A stretch of 64,000 nucleotides of DNA from JBGAJN01 sp044224905 (GTDB taxonomy: Bacteria; Verrucomicrobiota; Verrucomicrobiia; Limisphaerales; JBGAJN01). The notes below the pieces were generated by a model. It saw only the letters and a program-made list of their open reading frames with translations, ran no database searches and was not told where the DNA came from. This document shows, piece by piece, positions 54,738-63,977 of this stretch. The position numbers were made by a program, and so were the translations under genes. Location of the stretch: the NCBI GenBank assembly GCA_044224905.1, contig JBGAJN010000001.1, forward strand, positions 558,001 to 622,000, in the 5' to 3' direction. The first letter of the stretch is position 1, and every line of letters starts with the position of its first letter.

Positions 54738-55955
54738 TTACGCGGTGGCGGTCTGCGGTGCTCCTTTGGATTCGAACCCAAGAAGTTCCTTGAGCCAATG
54801 CCACGCCGCTTTGAAGCCTTTCAGCAAGCCGACGTCCTGCACCGGCAGCCCGTAAATTTTTCCCAGCTCCGCTTCGTGCGACGCACAGCGCGGCGGGAAG
54901 TTGAGCACCGGACTGCTTTCTTCGCCCTCGATCCGTTCGAGCGTGGGATAAAGCAGTCCATTCCCGATGGCGAAATTGCCCGCCGGAATTTCCACAGTCT
55001 TGGGCGCGCTCACCAGCCACGCGCGGTAGGTGAACGCGAACTTGCCATCGGGTGTCTTGCGCAGCTTGCCGTAGGTGCGCAGCGGCACCTTTTCCAGCTT
55101 CTCCGCCGCGAACGCGATGTTCCCCTCGGCGCTCGGTGTGAAACGCTTCTTGCGGCGCGTCAGAAAATCCCAGCCGAACACCGTGCCGAACACGAGCATG
55201 CGGAACGACCAACCCGCGAGGAAATACGCAATCACAATCACGATCAGCGACAAGCACGCTCCCACCCATGGGTGATTGTACGTGATGAACGTGATCCCGC
55301 CCATCAACGCCGTGCGCGCCGACTTGAGCGCGGCGTCGATGCCGCCCCACGGACTGAGCAGCACCAGCACGTGCACGACATGGAACACGAGCCACACGGC
55401 CGCGTAGGCCGCGACTGCGAAAGGCAGACTCAGCACGCTTAGGATCCCGGCGGAGTCCACAGCCGCGAAACCGGATCCGGCGAGACTCGCCGACGCGCCC
55501 GAACTCTGGAAGTGACTGAAGATCGAATAAATCATCGGCAGCAATGCGCCGGCGGCGACGAGCCCGCTGACTTTATTTTCGAACAATTCCAAGACATCCA
55601 GCGGCTTCTTCAAACCCGGCGGCACTGCGGTTCCGAGAGCGTCCTTCGCGGCCACCAGTCCAATGATCAATAACGCCGGCAACCAGAACCACACTTGCGC
55701 ATACCACGCCAGCTTGGCCCGTGCGTCATCCGTCTTGGCGGCGAACCATTGCCAAGCGCCGAGAGCGCCCACGCCGAGCAATGGCGAGATTGCCACGCCC
55801 GTGACCGTCGAAATGGTTTGTGCGAGTGCAACGCCCGGCCCGCCGCCCGAGGACGTTGGCGGCGCGGCATCGCCCGATTTGGCGTACGCCATCGGCACGA
55901 ACACCAGCGCGGCGACCAATACGACGGAGAGGAGAATCCAGATCTGTTTTTTCAT
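54738..55955 (-). CDS. Polytopic membrane protein coupled to the PycTM-like gene
   Basis: The 405-residue protein begins with a signal or first helix (about 5-25) and has about six to seven hydrophobic segments in the first 290 residues (for example about 88-108, 130-150, 175-200 and 235-265). The C-terminal 120 residues are soluble, beta-rich, with PLRTYGKLRKTPDGKFAFTYRAW and a Trp-containing final helix. I do not recognise the family with confidence. It is upstream of the PycTM-like gene with a four-base gap, so the two are almost surely one transcript and may work together. Confidence 0.7.
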   Translation of the reverse strand: MKKQIWILLSVVLVAALVFVPMAYAKSGDAAPPTSSGGGPGVALAQTISTVTGVAISPLLGVGALGAWQWFAAKTDDARAKLAWYAQVWFWLPALLIIGLVAAKDALGTAVPPGLKKPLDVLELFENKVSGLVAAGALLPMIYSIFSHFQSSGASASLAGSGFAAVDSAGILSVLSLPFAVAAYAAVWLVFHVVHVLVLLSPWGGIDAALKSARTALMGGITFITYNHPWVGACLSLIVIVIAYFLAGWSFRMLVFGTVFGWDFLTRRKKRFTPSAEGNIAFAAEKLEKVPLRTYGKLRKTPDGKFAFTYRAWLVSAPKTVEIPAGNFAIGNGLLYPTLERIEGEESSPVLNFPPRCASHEAELGKIYGLPVQDVGLLKGFKAAWHWLKELLGFESKGAPQTATA

Positions 55956-56136
55956 AGCAGTCTGCCGCAGAGAATCAGGTTTGCGCCGCGAGGTGTAAAG
56001 TTTGAAACCGGCCGGTCAAAAGATGTTCAGGCTTTTGCAATATACGGTTTGCCCTCTCCGCGTCATTACCTACCGTCAGTAACAACACATAAAACCACCG
56101 CCCCCGCGCGTCGCGGCGGGCCAAACAAAAGCATCC

Positions 56137-56472
56137 ATGAAAAAAACCATCATCACATTATTCACCATCGTCGGGCTGGCCATGTTGGTCGGCTTCACCG
56201 CTCAAGCCGAAAGCAAGGGCAAGGAAATCACCATTCACGGCAAGGCGTGCTGCGCCAAGTGCTGCCTCAAGGAAGGCTCCGAATGCCAGAACGTCGTGCA
56301 GGTGGAAAAAGACGGCAAGAAAACCACTTACTATCTCGCCGACAATAAAGTCTCCAAGGACTTCCACGACAACGTCTGCAAGACGCCGAAAAAAGCTTCC
56401 GCCACCGGCACCTGCAAAAAGGTCGATGGCAAGCTGGTCGTCACCTGCTCGAAGATCGAATTGGACAAGTAA
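56137..56472 (+). CDS. Exported Cys-rich protein (DUF6370-like)
   Basis: ATG 56137 starts a 111-residue protein with a Sec signal (about 1-24). The mature part begins EITIHGKACCAKCCLKEGSEC, with two CC pairs and CAKC-type spacing, then TTYYLADNKVSKDFHDNVC and a beta-rich end (KKVDGKLVVTCSKIEL). Eight Cys and repeated KK point to metal or redox chemistry in the periplasm. The CCAK motif also occurs in the 67-residue protein at 50722-50925. Related small proteins are frequent in Planctomycetes and Verrucomicrobia genomes; the family name is from memory. Confidence 0.75.
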   Translation: MKKTIITLFTIVGLAMLVGFTAQAESKGKEITIHGKACCAKCCLKEGSECQNVVQVEKDGKKTTYYLADNKVSKDFHDNVCKTPKKASATGTCKKVDGKLVVTCSKIELDK

Positions 56473-56521
56473 TTCAGTCTAACCGCACGGACGTTCATCG
56501 CGGCCCGTGTGGATCAATGGG

Positions 56522-56558
56522 ACAAGGCCGGACCGCAAGGTTCGGCCTTGTTGCTTTC
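56522..56558 (+). terminator. Rho-independent terminator of the DUF6370-like gene
   Basis: ACAAGGCCG (56522-56530) pairs with CGGCCTTGT (56543-56551), followed by TGCTTTC. The loop holds a further GACC/GGTT pairing. The T run is short, so it is somewhat weaker than the terminator at 50946. Confidence 0.75.
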
Positions 56559-56638
56559 ATCGCGCGCAGACAATCCACTGTGGTGGAAAAAGCGCCGCCT
56601 GCTAGTCTGTTGGCGTCGTCACCACATCTCCATCCACC

Positions 56639-57799
56639 ATGAATCGCACTGCTTCACGCCGCCAGTTCCTCCGCACCACGCTCGCTGCCGCGCCGGCTCT
56701 GGCGATGGCGCCAGCGACGATTACCGCCGCCGAGCGTCGTTCCTTTTCGTTCGTGCTCCTCGGAGACCTGCACTACGACAAGCCGTCGCACCACGATCTC
56801 GCGTGGATGAAGGCGAACAAGCCGGACGACGTGCGCCAGATGGAGAACTACTCGCGTATCACCCACGACGTAACACCGCTCCTTTTCAAAACCGTGCGCG
56901 AGACGATCGCCGATCTAAACAAGTCCGCCGAGGCGCGCGCCGCGTTCGTGCTTCAGGTCGGTGACGTGGTCGAAGGTCTGTGCGGCAGCGAGGAACTCTC
57001 GACGCGGCAGAACCACGAAGCACTGGCCTTCGTGCGCGATGCGAACCTCGGCGTGCCTTTCCTCTTCACCAAAGGCAATCACGACGTCACCGGTCCGGGC
57101 GCGCCGGAAGCCTTCGGCAAGGTGTTTCATCCCTTCCTCACCGAGCAGGCGCGACGCGTTTCACCGAATGCCGCCGAAGTGAAGAGCGCGCGCTACACCG
57201 TTGATTGCGGTGCCGCGCAGTTCGCGTTCTTCGATGCCTACGACAGGGAGAGTCTCGAGTGGTTCGAGCCCATCGCCGCGGCGCGCAAGGCGGAACATTT
57301 CTTCACGGTCATTCATCCGCCCGTGGTGCCGTACGGCGCTCGATCGACCTGGAACATTTTCTCCGGCGCCAAGGACAAGGCGAAGCGGGAGAAACTGCTT
57401 TCACTGCTGGCGAAGCAGCGCGCCTACGTGCTCGGCGGACACATTCATCGCTTCAACTCGCTCACTCGCGCCGTCGGCAGCGGACGCTTCGTGCAACTCG
57501 CCGTGAGCAGCATCATCAACGCGCCGGACGTGCAGGCCAAAGATCTACTCACCGGCGCCGGCCAATACAACGCCGACCAAATCCGCGTGGAACCGAATCA
57601 TTCACCGGGCACCGAGCAGGAACGTCGCGCGGTCTACGACGCCGAGCGGGCGTTCGTGAAATCGTTCGAGTATGCCGACCTGCCGGGCTACGCCGTCGTG
57701 ACCGTGAACGGCGCGAACGTCACGGCGAAGATTTACTCCGGCGTCAGCCGCAACGTCTGGCGCACGGTGGAGTTGAGTCGGTTGCTATCGCAGGCGTAA
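56639..57799 (+). CDS. Tat-exported calcineurin-like metallophosphoesterase
   Basis: The N-terminus MNRTASRRQFLRTTLAAAPAL has the twin-Arg SRRQFLR motif, so the folded enzyme is probably exported by Tat. The metal-binding motifs of calcineurin-type phosphoesterases are all present: GDLHYD (42-47), GDVVEG, GNHDV and GGHIHRFN. Of 386 residues, about 36-280 form the catalytic domain and the rest a short beta domain. Substrates may be phosphodiesters or phosphomonoesters in the periplasm. It is a single gene downstream of a terminator. Confidence 0.88.
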   Translation: MNRTASRRQFLRTTLAAAPALAMAPATITAAERRSFSFVLLGDLHYDKPSHHDLAWMKANKPDDVRQMENYSRITHDVTPLLFKTVRETIADLNKSAEARAAFVLQVGDVVEGLCGSEELSTRQNHEALAFVRDANLGVPFLFTKGNHDVTGPGAPEAFGKVFHPFLTEQARRVSPNAAEVKSARYTVDCGAAQFAFFDAYDRESLEWFEPIAAARKAEHFFTVIHPPVVPYGARSTWNIFSGAKDKAKREKLLSLLAKQRAYVLGGHIHRFNSLTRAVGSGRFVQLAVSSIINAPDVQAKDLLTGAGQYNADQIRVEPNHSPGTEQERRAVYDAERAFVKSFEYADLPGYAVVTVNGANVTAKIYSGVSRNVWRTVELSRLLSQA

Positions 57800-58031
57800 C
57801 CTGCACTCACGCGGCCCGCATGGCTATTACGGAGCAACCTCGTCGTCACCGCGTCAATCAACAGAATCAAAGCCACCCTCGCTCCGCCAAAACGAAGGAG
57901 CACCCGGACGGATCGGTTTCACATTTCGGATTGGCTCCGAACGCATAGCCGGGCAGATTCGAGCAACAAGTGAATGAGTCCGTGCGCAAATTTCCTAACC
58001 GCGGCACCGAACTTGGACATTGTTTGTAAAT

Positions 58032-58694
58032 ATGAAAGCTCGACTCATCGTTTTTCTTTCGCTGGCGATTTTGTCTGCCCAAGCCGAGACGTTTGAAGAC
58101 ATTACGCGGTCGTTCAAACTCGGCGACAACAAGAAGAAGGTCCTGGACAAGGAACCCACGGGCTTCGCGATGCCGTTTAATGCTAAGCCAATCGATCCTT
58201 CGCGATCTACGGAAGTGATCGCCGTAGTGCGGCGAACACCCGAAACCGGTCTCTCGATCCAATTCTTCTTTGTCGACGATAAGCTCGCCGCTATTTTTCT
58301 CGGCAAATTGTTCAGGCCCGGCGTGGCATTCAATCCAACAGTCGATACGGGCTATCTCACCAATGCTGCAAAACTGAACTCGTTCACGGCTCTTCGGATA
58401 GACAGAGAACTCAATCCCATCGATGCCGGTGTCACCCAATATTCCTATGGCCAAACCAATCATGCAGCACTCGTGGTCTCCTCCCCAATGGGTAGTGAAG
58501 CATGGATTGTGGATACCACAGTTTTCGATCCCAAATCGTTCTTCATTGAAGCCACCGCTGCGGAACGCGAGAAGGCGCTTCTGAACAAGAAAAGGATCGA
58601 AGCGAACATGAAGAGGCACCTTGACTTCAAAAAGAACGCCCAGACCAATGGGGCTGCTAACCCGTCGACGCCGGGTAGCAAACCCTCTCGTTAA
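58032..58694 (+). CDS. Secreted protein of unknown function
   Basis: ATG 58032 gives 220 residues beginning with a signal peptide (MKARLIVFLSLAILSAQAE). The mature part has a globular alpha/beta domain of about 150 residues and a basic, low-complexity C-terminus rich in Asn, Lys and Ser. No Cys and no catalytic motif is apparent. A TTG 12 bases upstream could also start translation. GC content appears slightly lower than in neighbouring genes. It has no partner on its strand. Confidence 0.65.
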   Translation: MKARLIVFLSLAILSAQAETFEDITRSFKLGDNKKKVLDKEPTGFAMPFNAKPIDPSRSTEVIAVVRRTPETGLSIQFFFVDDKLAAIFLGKLFRPGVAFNPTVDTGYLTNAAKLNSFTALRIDRELNPIDAGVTQYSYGQTNHAALVVSSPMGSEAWIVDTTVFDPKSFFIEATAAEREKALLNKKRIEANMKRHLDFKKNAQTNGAANPSTPGSKPSR

Positions 58695-58727
58695 CGCGCT
58701 CTGCGTCAGCAGTTGGTTTGCCGCGTC

Positions 58728-60725
58728 TTACTTCGCGGTCAATTCCCAGCGCTCGTTGAAGAAGTTTGCGTCGGCCACGCCCTTCGCGATGCGTTCCGCG
58801 CGCGGCACGCCGATGTCGATAATTCCCCAGTCCGGCAGCTTCGGCGTCTGCTGCGAATTGCTCGCACCACCGACGAGCGCGAAGGTGAAGCCGCTGTTGA
58901 TCACGACGTAGCGTTTCGGGTTGAGCGGATTCGGGAAACAGAACGCCGGCGCGTATTTGTCCGCCGGCCACGTCTTGCCGCCGACCACGATGCCCGCCGC
59001 CGTCCACTTGATCGGAAGTTTGTCCGCGAGTTTGGCGAGAACCTGGTTGCTCTGCGGATCGCCGAAGAGGATGAGGTTGTGTTCCGCGATGTCGGCGGAG
59101 GTGATGGCGGAATCGGTCTTCACGCGCGGTTCGCCGCGATGCTGGCGACGCCATTGTCCGGTCGCGTACGCGAACTCGTCATTCACCCACGCACCGGCTT
59201 TTGCATTCATCGCGCTGCCGGTGGGTTTCACGAAGACAAAGCTTTCCATGAACGCGTCGTCGATCGGGCCTTGCAGGCCGTGAACTTTCGCGAGCCCGGA
59301 ACCGGCGACGCCGGGCGCGGTGCCGCGATCCCACTTGCCGGCACGTTTGATAAAGGTGAGCGGGCCGGGGCCTTTGAATTCGGTGCCGTCAAGCACGACG
59401 GTTGTCGCCGCAGGCAATTTCAGTGTCAGTCCCGCGACGCCTTTGGTTTGAACCTTGGCCGTCGTTCCGTTCAATTCCGCTTCCACCGTGGAGCGTTCCC
59501 AGTGTTGCTCGAGCGCATCGACGGTCACCCATTTCATTTGGTTAAAGCGCAGCGAGAACAACACGAAGCGAACTTTCTTCGGCAGCGGATCGACGCCCTT
59601 GGCGGCGGCGGCGTCCACCAGCTGGCCGACGTGTTCCTGCGCCTTGGGTTCGTATTTGTGTTCCACGCCGGGTCCGATGATGTGCGTCATCTTCTGGCCG
59701 TCGGCCGCGAGCGCGGCTTCCATCAAGTCGGCCGCCTGCTTCTGCCGGTCGAGTTCGCCGCTGTAGGCAATGAGCGTGGTATTGAAATAGTTAGCGGCAT
59801 AATTCGTCGCGTCGTAGAGGCGCCAGAGCTTCTGCTCATACCACGCGGGCTTGGGTTCCTTGGTGGCGATGCCTTGATACACGTAAACGTCGGTGAAGCC
59901 CGCGCCCGGATTCACGGCCGCCCAAAGGCCTGCGTGATGCGCGCCGAGATGCCACGAAGACGCGCCGCCCATGGAGAAACCGCGCACGGAAATGCGTTGA
60001 TCATCGATCGCGTAATGCTTCTTCACGTGCTCGAGCGATTCGAACGCGTCGACTTCACCGGCGAACTTGTTTGCGTTCATGAAGCGGCCGTACGGATGCA
60101 GCACGAACGTATCGGCCGGCGTGAACTGGCTCTTCGCCTTCTCGCCCATGCGGCCGGTGAGAAAGTTCACCTCGCTCAACGTATCGCCGCGACCGTGGAA
60201 CCAATAGTCGAGCCGGTGCTTGTGCGCCGCGCCGGGCTTGAAGGTCGCTGGCACGACGAGACCGTAGGGCTGCACGGAGCCGTCGAGCTTGGAGACGTAA
60301 CCGCGCACGACATTGCCGGTGGCCGTGGTCCACGGAGCGGAGCCGGCGCGAAGTTGCGCGACGCGTTCCTGTCCGGCGACGAGCAATTTGCGCGCGGCAT
60401 CGAACTCCTTCGTGTTGTGGAAAATTTCATCCTCCAGCGCGTAGCGCACGGCATTGTGGAAAATCTGCACGTCCGGCAGCAACGCGAGCAATTGCGGTTT
60501 CGCTTTGAGCGTGGTCTTGAGCGACTCGATGTCCCCGCCCAGTTTCGCGACGCCCGCCGACAACTCCGCGCGCACGGCGGGCGGCGTCTCGATGCCCTTC
60601 GGCGGGTAGAGGCCGATCTTATATTCCGGAGCGGCGCTCTTGGATTTGGTGGACTTCTTTTTCTCGGCGGCCACGGCCGGCAACGAGAGACAGAGCAACA
60701 GGGCGATGAGATAACGGGCGTTCAT
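58728..60725 (-). CDS. Secreted alpha/beta-hydrolase (prolyl oligopeptidase/esterase type)
   Basis: A signal peptide (MNARYLIALLLCLSLPAVAA) precedes a Lys/Ser-rich spacer. The nucleophile elbow GFSMGGASS places the catalytic Ser at residue 251; YWFHGRGD (174-181) could form the oxyanion region and EHKYEPKAQEHVGQL contains a candidate His. The total of 665 residues exceeds a simple hydrolase: the C-terminal half (about 400-665) looks beta-rich and carries a second domain of unknown role. Prolyl oligopeptidase-like esterases of this type occur in polysaccharide-degrading bacteria. It starts at ATG 60725. Confidence 0.8.
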   Translation of the reverse strand: MNARYLIALLLCLSLPAVAAEKKKSTKSKSAAPEYKIGLYPPKGIETPPAVRAELSAGVAKLGGDIESLKTTLKAKPQLLALLPDVQIFHNAVRYALEDEIFHNTKEFDAARKLLVAGQERVAQLRAGSAPWTTATGNVVRGYVSKLDGSVQPYGLVVPATFKPGAAHKHRLDYWFHGRGDTLSEVNFLTGRMGEKAKSQFTPADTFVLHPYGRFMNANKFAGEVDAFESLEHVKKHYAIDDQRISVRGFSMGGASSWHLGAHHAGLWAAVNPGAGFTDVYVYQGIATKEPKPAWYEQKLWRLYDATNYAANYFNTTLIAYSGELDRQKQAADLMEAALAADGQKMTHIIGPGVEHKYEPKAQEHVGQLVDAAAAKGVDPLPKKVRFVLFSLRFNQMKWVTVDALEQHWERSTVEAELNGTTAKVQTKGVAGLTLKLPAATTVVLDGTEFKGPGPLTFIKRAGKWDRGTAPGVAGSGLAKVHGLQGPIDDAFMESFVFVKPTGSAMNAKAGAWVNDEFAYATGQWRRQHRGEPRVKTDSAITSADIAEHNLILFGDPQSNQVLAKLADKLPIKWTAAGIVVGGKTWPADKYAPAFCFPNPLNPKRYVVINSGFTFALVGGASNSQQTPKLPDWGIIDIGVPRAERIAKGVADANFFNERWELTAK

Positions 60726-60848
60726 GGTTGGATTTGGACAATGCTGCGCGTGGGTGAATTCAGGGAAAGATTTCGAGAGATGATTTAAGAGTCATTGAAG
60801 CGCGGAATCGACAGTAGCACCAGAAACGTTCCGCTAGCAAACGTCGGC

Positions 60849-60878
60849 TTGCACTGGGCCAAAGCGTGCCGGTATTGT
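60849..60878 (+). promoter_or_regulatory. Possible promoter of the FtsK-like gene
   Basis: TTGCAC (60849-60854) and TATTGT (60873-60878) are 18 bases apart, a fair match to a sigma70-type promoter, 70 bases before the ATG at 60948. This is a weak call because such matches arise by chance. Confidence 0.25.
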
Positions 60879-60947
60879 TTACGCGGTTGTGGTTTAGAAA
60901 ACACCGGCTTTGAACGGATTTGCCGACACGGATAGGACGGTTCGCTT

Positions 60948-63900
60948 ATGAGTAATCCATCCTCCTCAGATCGAAACCAACCGGCGGCACTTGTCGCCCG
61001 GGCTTGCGCCGGTGATCAAGCTGCGCAAACGGAGATTGAGTCCCGATGTTCGCGCGGAAAAGCCAACGGCATCAACCCATGGCTGGCCGCGATCGACGAG
61101 GTGGTCAAAAACGCGGTGAGCCAACAAGCGGCGGCTGATGGACGCATCGCCCCGATCGCAGCGCGTGTCGCTTTCGAGAGCCGGACTGCGGAAGGAGAAC
61201 TTGCCAGCGTTTGTGACGCTGCCAAGCGCGAGTGCACCACCGCCTTCGCCGCAGTGCCGTTGCTTTCCCGCCCCGGCTGGGACGAAGCCGCGTGGTCCGC
61301 TTACAACGCCGCGGAACAGCAGAAAGTCGTCACGCTCCCGGATGCGCTTTGCCTCGGGCGAATCCAAGCCGGCGAAGGTTCCGCCGGGCCGTCTTCGCCG
61401 TTCATGGTTCCCTTCATCGGTCGCCGCAGCACCTTGGTCTTCCCCGGCAGCGGCACAAGTCGGCAGGCCGTGCTCGACGCGATGCAATCGCTGGTCATGC
61501 GCATCGCGGCCTCGCTGCCCAACCAAGTCCAGTTCCTCTTCATCGATCCGCACAACAGCGGCAATGCGTTCCGCTGGGCCAATCGGTTGCCCGGACGCAT
61601 CGAGAATACCGAGGTCTATAACGACCTCGACGCCGCCGAACGAAGCTTCGTGCGCACGAGTCGCAATTCCTTGGGCGGACAGGTCACTTCCTTCGAGCAG
61701 ATACCGGTGAACCAACGGCGTCGCGAAAAAATCCAGATCGTCGTCGTGGCCGATTTCCCGCGCGGCTTCACCACGGACACTCGCAGCTTGGAATTGCTTC
61801 GGCGTATCGCCAACAACGGCATGGAAGGCGGCACCTACGTGCTCTTGCATTGGGACACGGAGGCCGAAGCTCCCCGCGGTTTTGAAATGGATGACTCGGG
61901 AATCAAAGCGTTCCAACACGCGTGGTATCCGTTTTCGAAAGCGGAGGAATACAAGGAATACGGCTGGCGGTTGATTCTTGATCCAGCTCCTTCGGCCAAA
62001 CTTCAAACCGAACTGCTCACGAAACTCGGCAAGGCGGAAGCGATCCGCTCCGAGCTAGCGTTCTCTGAGCTCGTGGGTTTGCCGCCGGAAAATTGGTGGC
62101 AGGAATCCGCGGCGGAACGCGTGGTCACGCCGATCGGCACGCGTGGCAGCGCCAACGATCAATTGCGAATCCTGCTGGGCGAAACCGCCGACGGTCAGCC
62201 CTGTGTTCACGGCGTGATCGGCGCCGGCACCGGCATGGGGAAATCGAATCTCTTCCATGTGTTCATCCTCGGGCTCGCACAGCGCTACGCACCGGACCAG
62301 CTGAAATTCTACTTGGTCGACGGCAAGGACGGCGTTGAGTTCCGCTCGTATCGAAATCTTCCCCACGCCGAGGTACTGTCGTTGAACACCGCACCGCAAC
62401 TTGCGCGCAGTTTGCTCGCGGATCTAGCGCAAGAAATGGAACGGCGCAACGGCCTGTTCAGTAAAAACAAAGTCTCCGGTTTCAAGGACTACGCCATCTT
62501 GCGCCGAACGAAAACAACGCTGCCGGCGCTGCCTCGTCTTGTTCTCGTCGTGGACGAATATCAGGAACTGTTCGACGGCGACAAAGACGGCGAAGCCTCG
62601 AAGTATCTGGCTTTGCTCGCCGCGCAGGGTCGCAGCGCCGGACTTCACATGCTGCTCGCATCGCAGCGTTTCGGCGCCAGCGGCATGTTGCGCCGCGACG
62701 AGATTTTCAGCCAGATTGCCCTGCGCATCGCGATGAAGATCGCGCAAGCCGAGGTCGCCACGCTCACCGAGTTTCAACGTGCGGGCAAGGAAGCCATCAA
62801 TGCCCTCGACGGTCCCGGCAAAGTGGTGATCAACGATCGCAGCGGTCAGGATGGATTCAACATTTCTGGAATCATCTCGTTGCTCAAGGGGCCGGACCGC
62901 GAGCGTTTGGTGCAGGAACTCGCCACCCGCGCGATGAAAGACATTCCCGGAAGTCGGATGCCTTTGGTGTTCGAAGGATTGGCGCAACCGCGTCTCCTCG
63001 ACAACCCGCGTCTTGCCGCACTGGCCGCGCTGCCGACCGCGCCCACGCCGGCGGATCTCGAACGCTTCGCCAAGCGTCCGGTGATCGAAGGCGGCGCCGG
63101 TCACGCTGAATGGTATGCGGCGGAGCAGCCGCGGATCGCGTGGGTCGGTCAGGAGTTCAACGTGCGCGGTCACGCCGCGCTGGTCGTCAAGCGCAAGCCC
63201 GCAGACAACGTCGTCTTCGTCGGCAACAATCCCAACGCGCGGCACGGTTTGTTGCTGAGCGTGCTCACCAGCATCGCGCTCAACCTCGACGGCCGGCACA
63301 CGCAGTTCGCATTGATTGACCGCACACCTCGCGGTTCGCCTTGGGAAAAAGTCGCGCCCACTTGGAACGAGCATTTGGCCCGCGTGGTGGGCGCCGACTG
63401 CCGGGTAGCAACCGAGTCCGCGGCAGCGGAAGAATTGTTGCGCAACCTCGAAGCTGAACTCGATGCGCGCAAGGCGTTGAATGATCTCGCTTGCTCCGAA
63501 CGGCCCAGCATTGTTTTGGCGTTGCTCGATCCGGATCGGCTCGATGGGCTCGCGCGCAAACTTGACGCTTATGGTGTCGGCGCCGATTCGCCGAACGGCG
63601 CCCGGCTGCGACGCCTGTTTACCGAAGGGCCAGCGGTCGGGATTCACGTCCTGCTCAGCGTCGGCACCGGTCGCGCACTCGGCGCCCTGATTGATTTGCG
63701 CAAGGGACTCGTTCACTTCCGCTATCGCCTGATGCTGCAAGTGTCAGACGACGAGTCGTTCGATCTCACCGGCAAACGCACCGCGGCTTCGTTGCAGGCC
63801 GACGGTGAAATTCCCATCTCGGCGCTGCTCTGTGACGCCGAGAATGGCAGTGCAGTGCGCTTCAAGCCACACGTCGCCGTGCCGCTCGAATCAGGCGATG

Positions 63901-63977
63901 ACACCAACCCTGGCGTGCTCGGTGAATTGCCCGCATTGGCGGGAATCCTCGCTCGTCGCAACTCTCCCGCTGCATGA
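60948..63977 (+). CDS. FtsK/SpoIIIE-type ATPase with three ATPase-like modules
   Basis: The 1009-residue protein has a central FtsK/SpoIIIE module (about 395-670) with Walker A GAGTGMGKS (425-433), Walker B VVDE (534-537) and ASQRFG. An N-terminal module (about 150-345) keeps the fold pattern but has GSGTSRQ in place of a P-loop. A third module (about 710-990) reads VFVGNNPNARHG where the P-loop should be. So one active ATPase is flanked by two degenerate ones, as in EccC-type ATPases of type VII secretion, but no transmembrane helix is visible. Its stop overlaps the next start as ATGA. The function, DNA or protein translocation, is open. Confidence 0.8.
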   Translation: MSNPSSSDRNQPAALVARACAGDQAAQTEIESRCSRGKANGINPWLAAIDEVVKNAVSQQAAADGRIAPIAARVAFESRTAEGELASVCDAAKRECTTAFAAVPLLSRPGWDEAAWSAYNAAEQQKVVTLPDALCLGRIQAGEGSAGPSSPFMVPFIGRRSTLVFPGSGTSRQAVLDAMQSLVMRIAASLPNQVQFLFIDPHNSGNAFRWANRLPGRIENTEVYNDLDAAERSFVRTSRNSLGGQVTSFEQIPVNQRRREKIQIVVVADFPRGFTTDTRSLELLRRIANNGMEGGTYVLLHWDTEAEAPRGFEMDDSGIKAFQHAWYPFSKAEEYKEYGWRLILDPAPSAKLQTELLTKLGKAEAIRSELAFSELVGLPPENWWQESAAERVVTPIGTRGSANDQLRILLGETADGQPCVHGVIGAGTGMGKSNLFHVFILGLAQRYAPDQLKFYLVDGKDGVEFRSYRNLPHAEVLSLNTAPQLARSLLADLAQEMERRNGLFSKNKVSGFKDYAILRRTKTTLPALPRLVLVVDEYQELFDGDKDGEASKYLALLAAQGRSAGLHMLLASQRFGASGMLRRDEIFSQIALRIAMKIAQAEVATLTEFQRAGKEAINALDGPGKVVINDRSGQDGFNISGIISLLKGPDRERLVQELATRAMKDIPGSRMPLVFEGLAQPRLLDNPRLAALAALPTAPTPADLERFAKRPVIEGGAGHAEWYAAEQPRIAWVGQEFNVRGHAALVVKRKPADNVVFVGNNPNARHGLLLSVLTSIALNLDGRHTQFALIDRTPRGSPWEKVAPTWNEHLARVVGADCRVATESAAAEELLRNLEAELDARKALNDLACSERPSIVLALLDPDRLDGLARKLDAYGVGADSPNGARLRRLFTEGPAVGIHVLLSVGTGRALGALIDLRKGLVHFRYRLMLQVSDDESFDLTGKRTAASLQADGEIPISALLCDAENGSAVRFKPHVAVPLESGDDTNPGVLGELPALAGILARRNSPAA

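Noticed and set aside
54203..55955. A complete Pycsar defence system.
   Set aside because: The nucleotidyl cyclase needed to make cCMP or cUMP is not adjacent; only an effector-like membrane protein is seen.
58713..60788. A 691-codon open frame on the plus strand opposite the secreted esterase gene.
   Set aside because: The product is Arg/His-rich without domain pattern, while the minus-strand frame has a signal peptide and GFSMGG motif. Long antisense frames are expected at this GC content.
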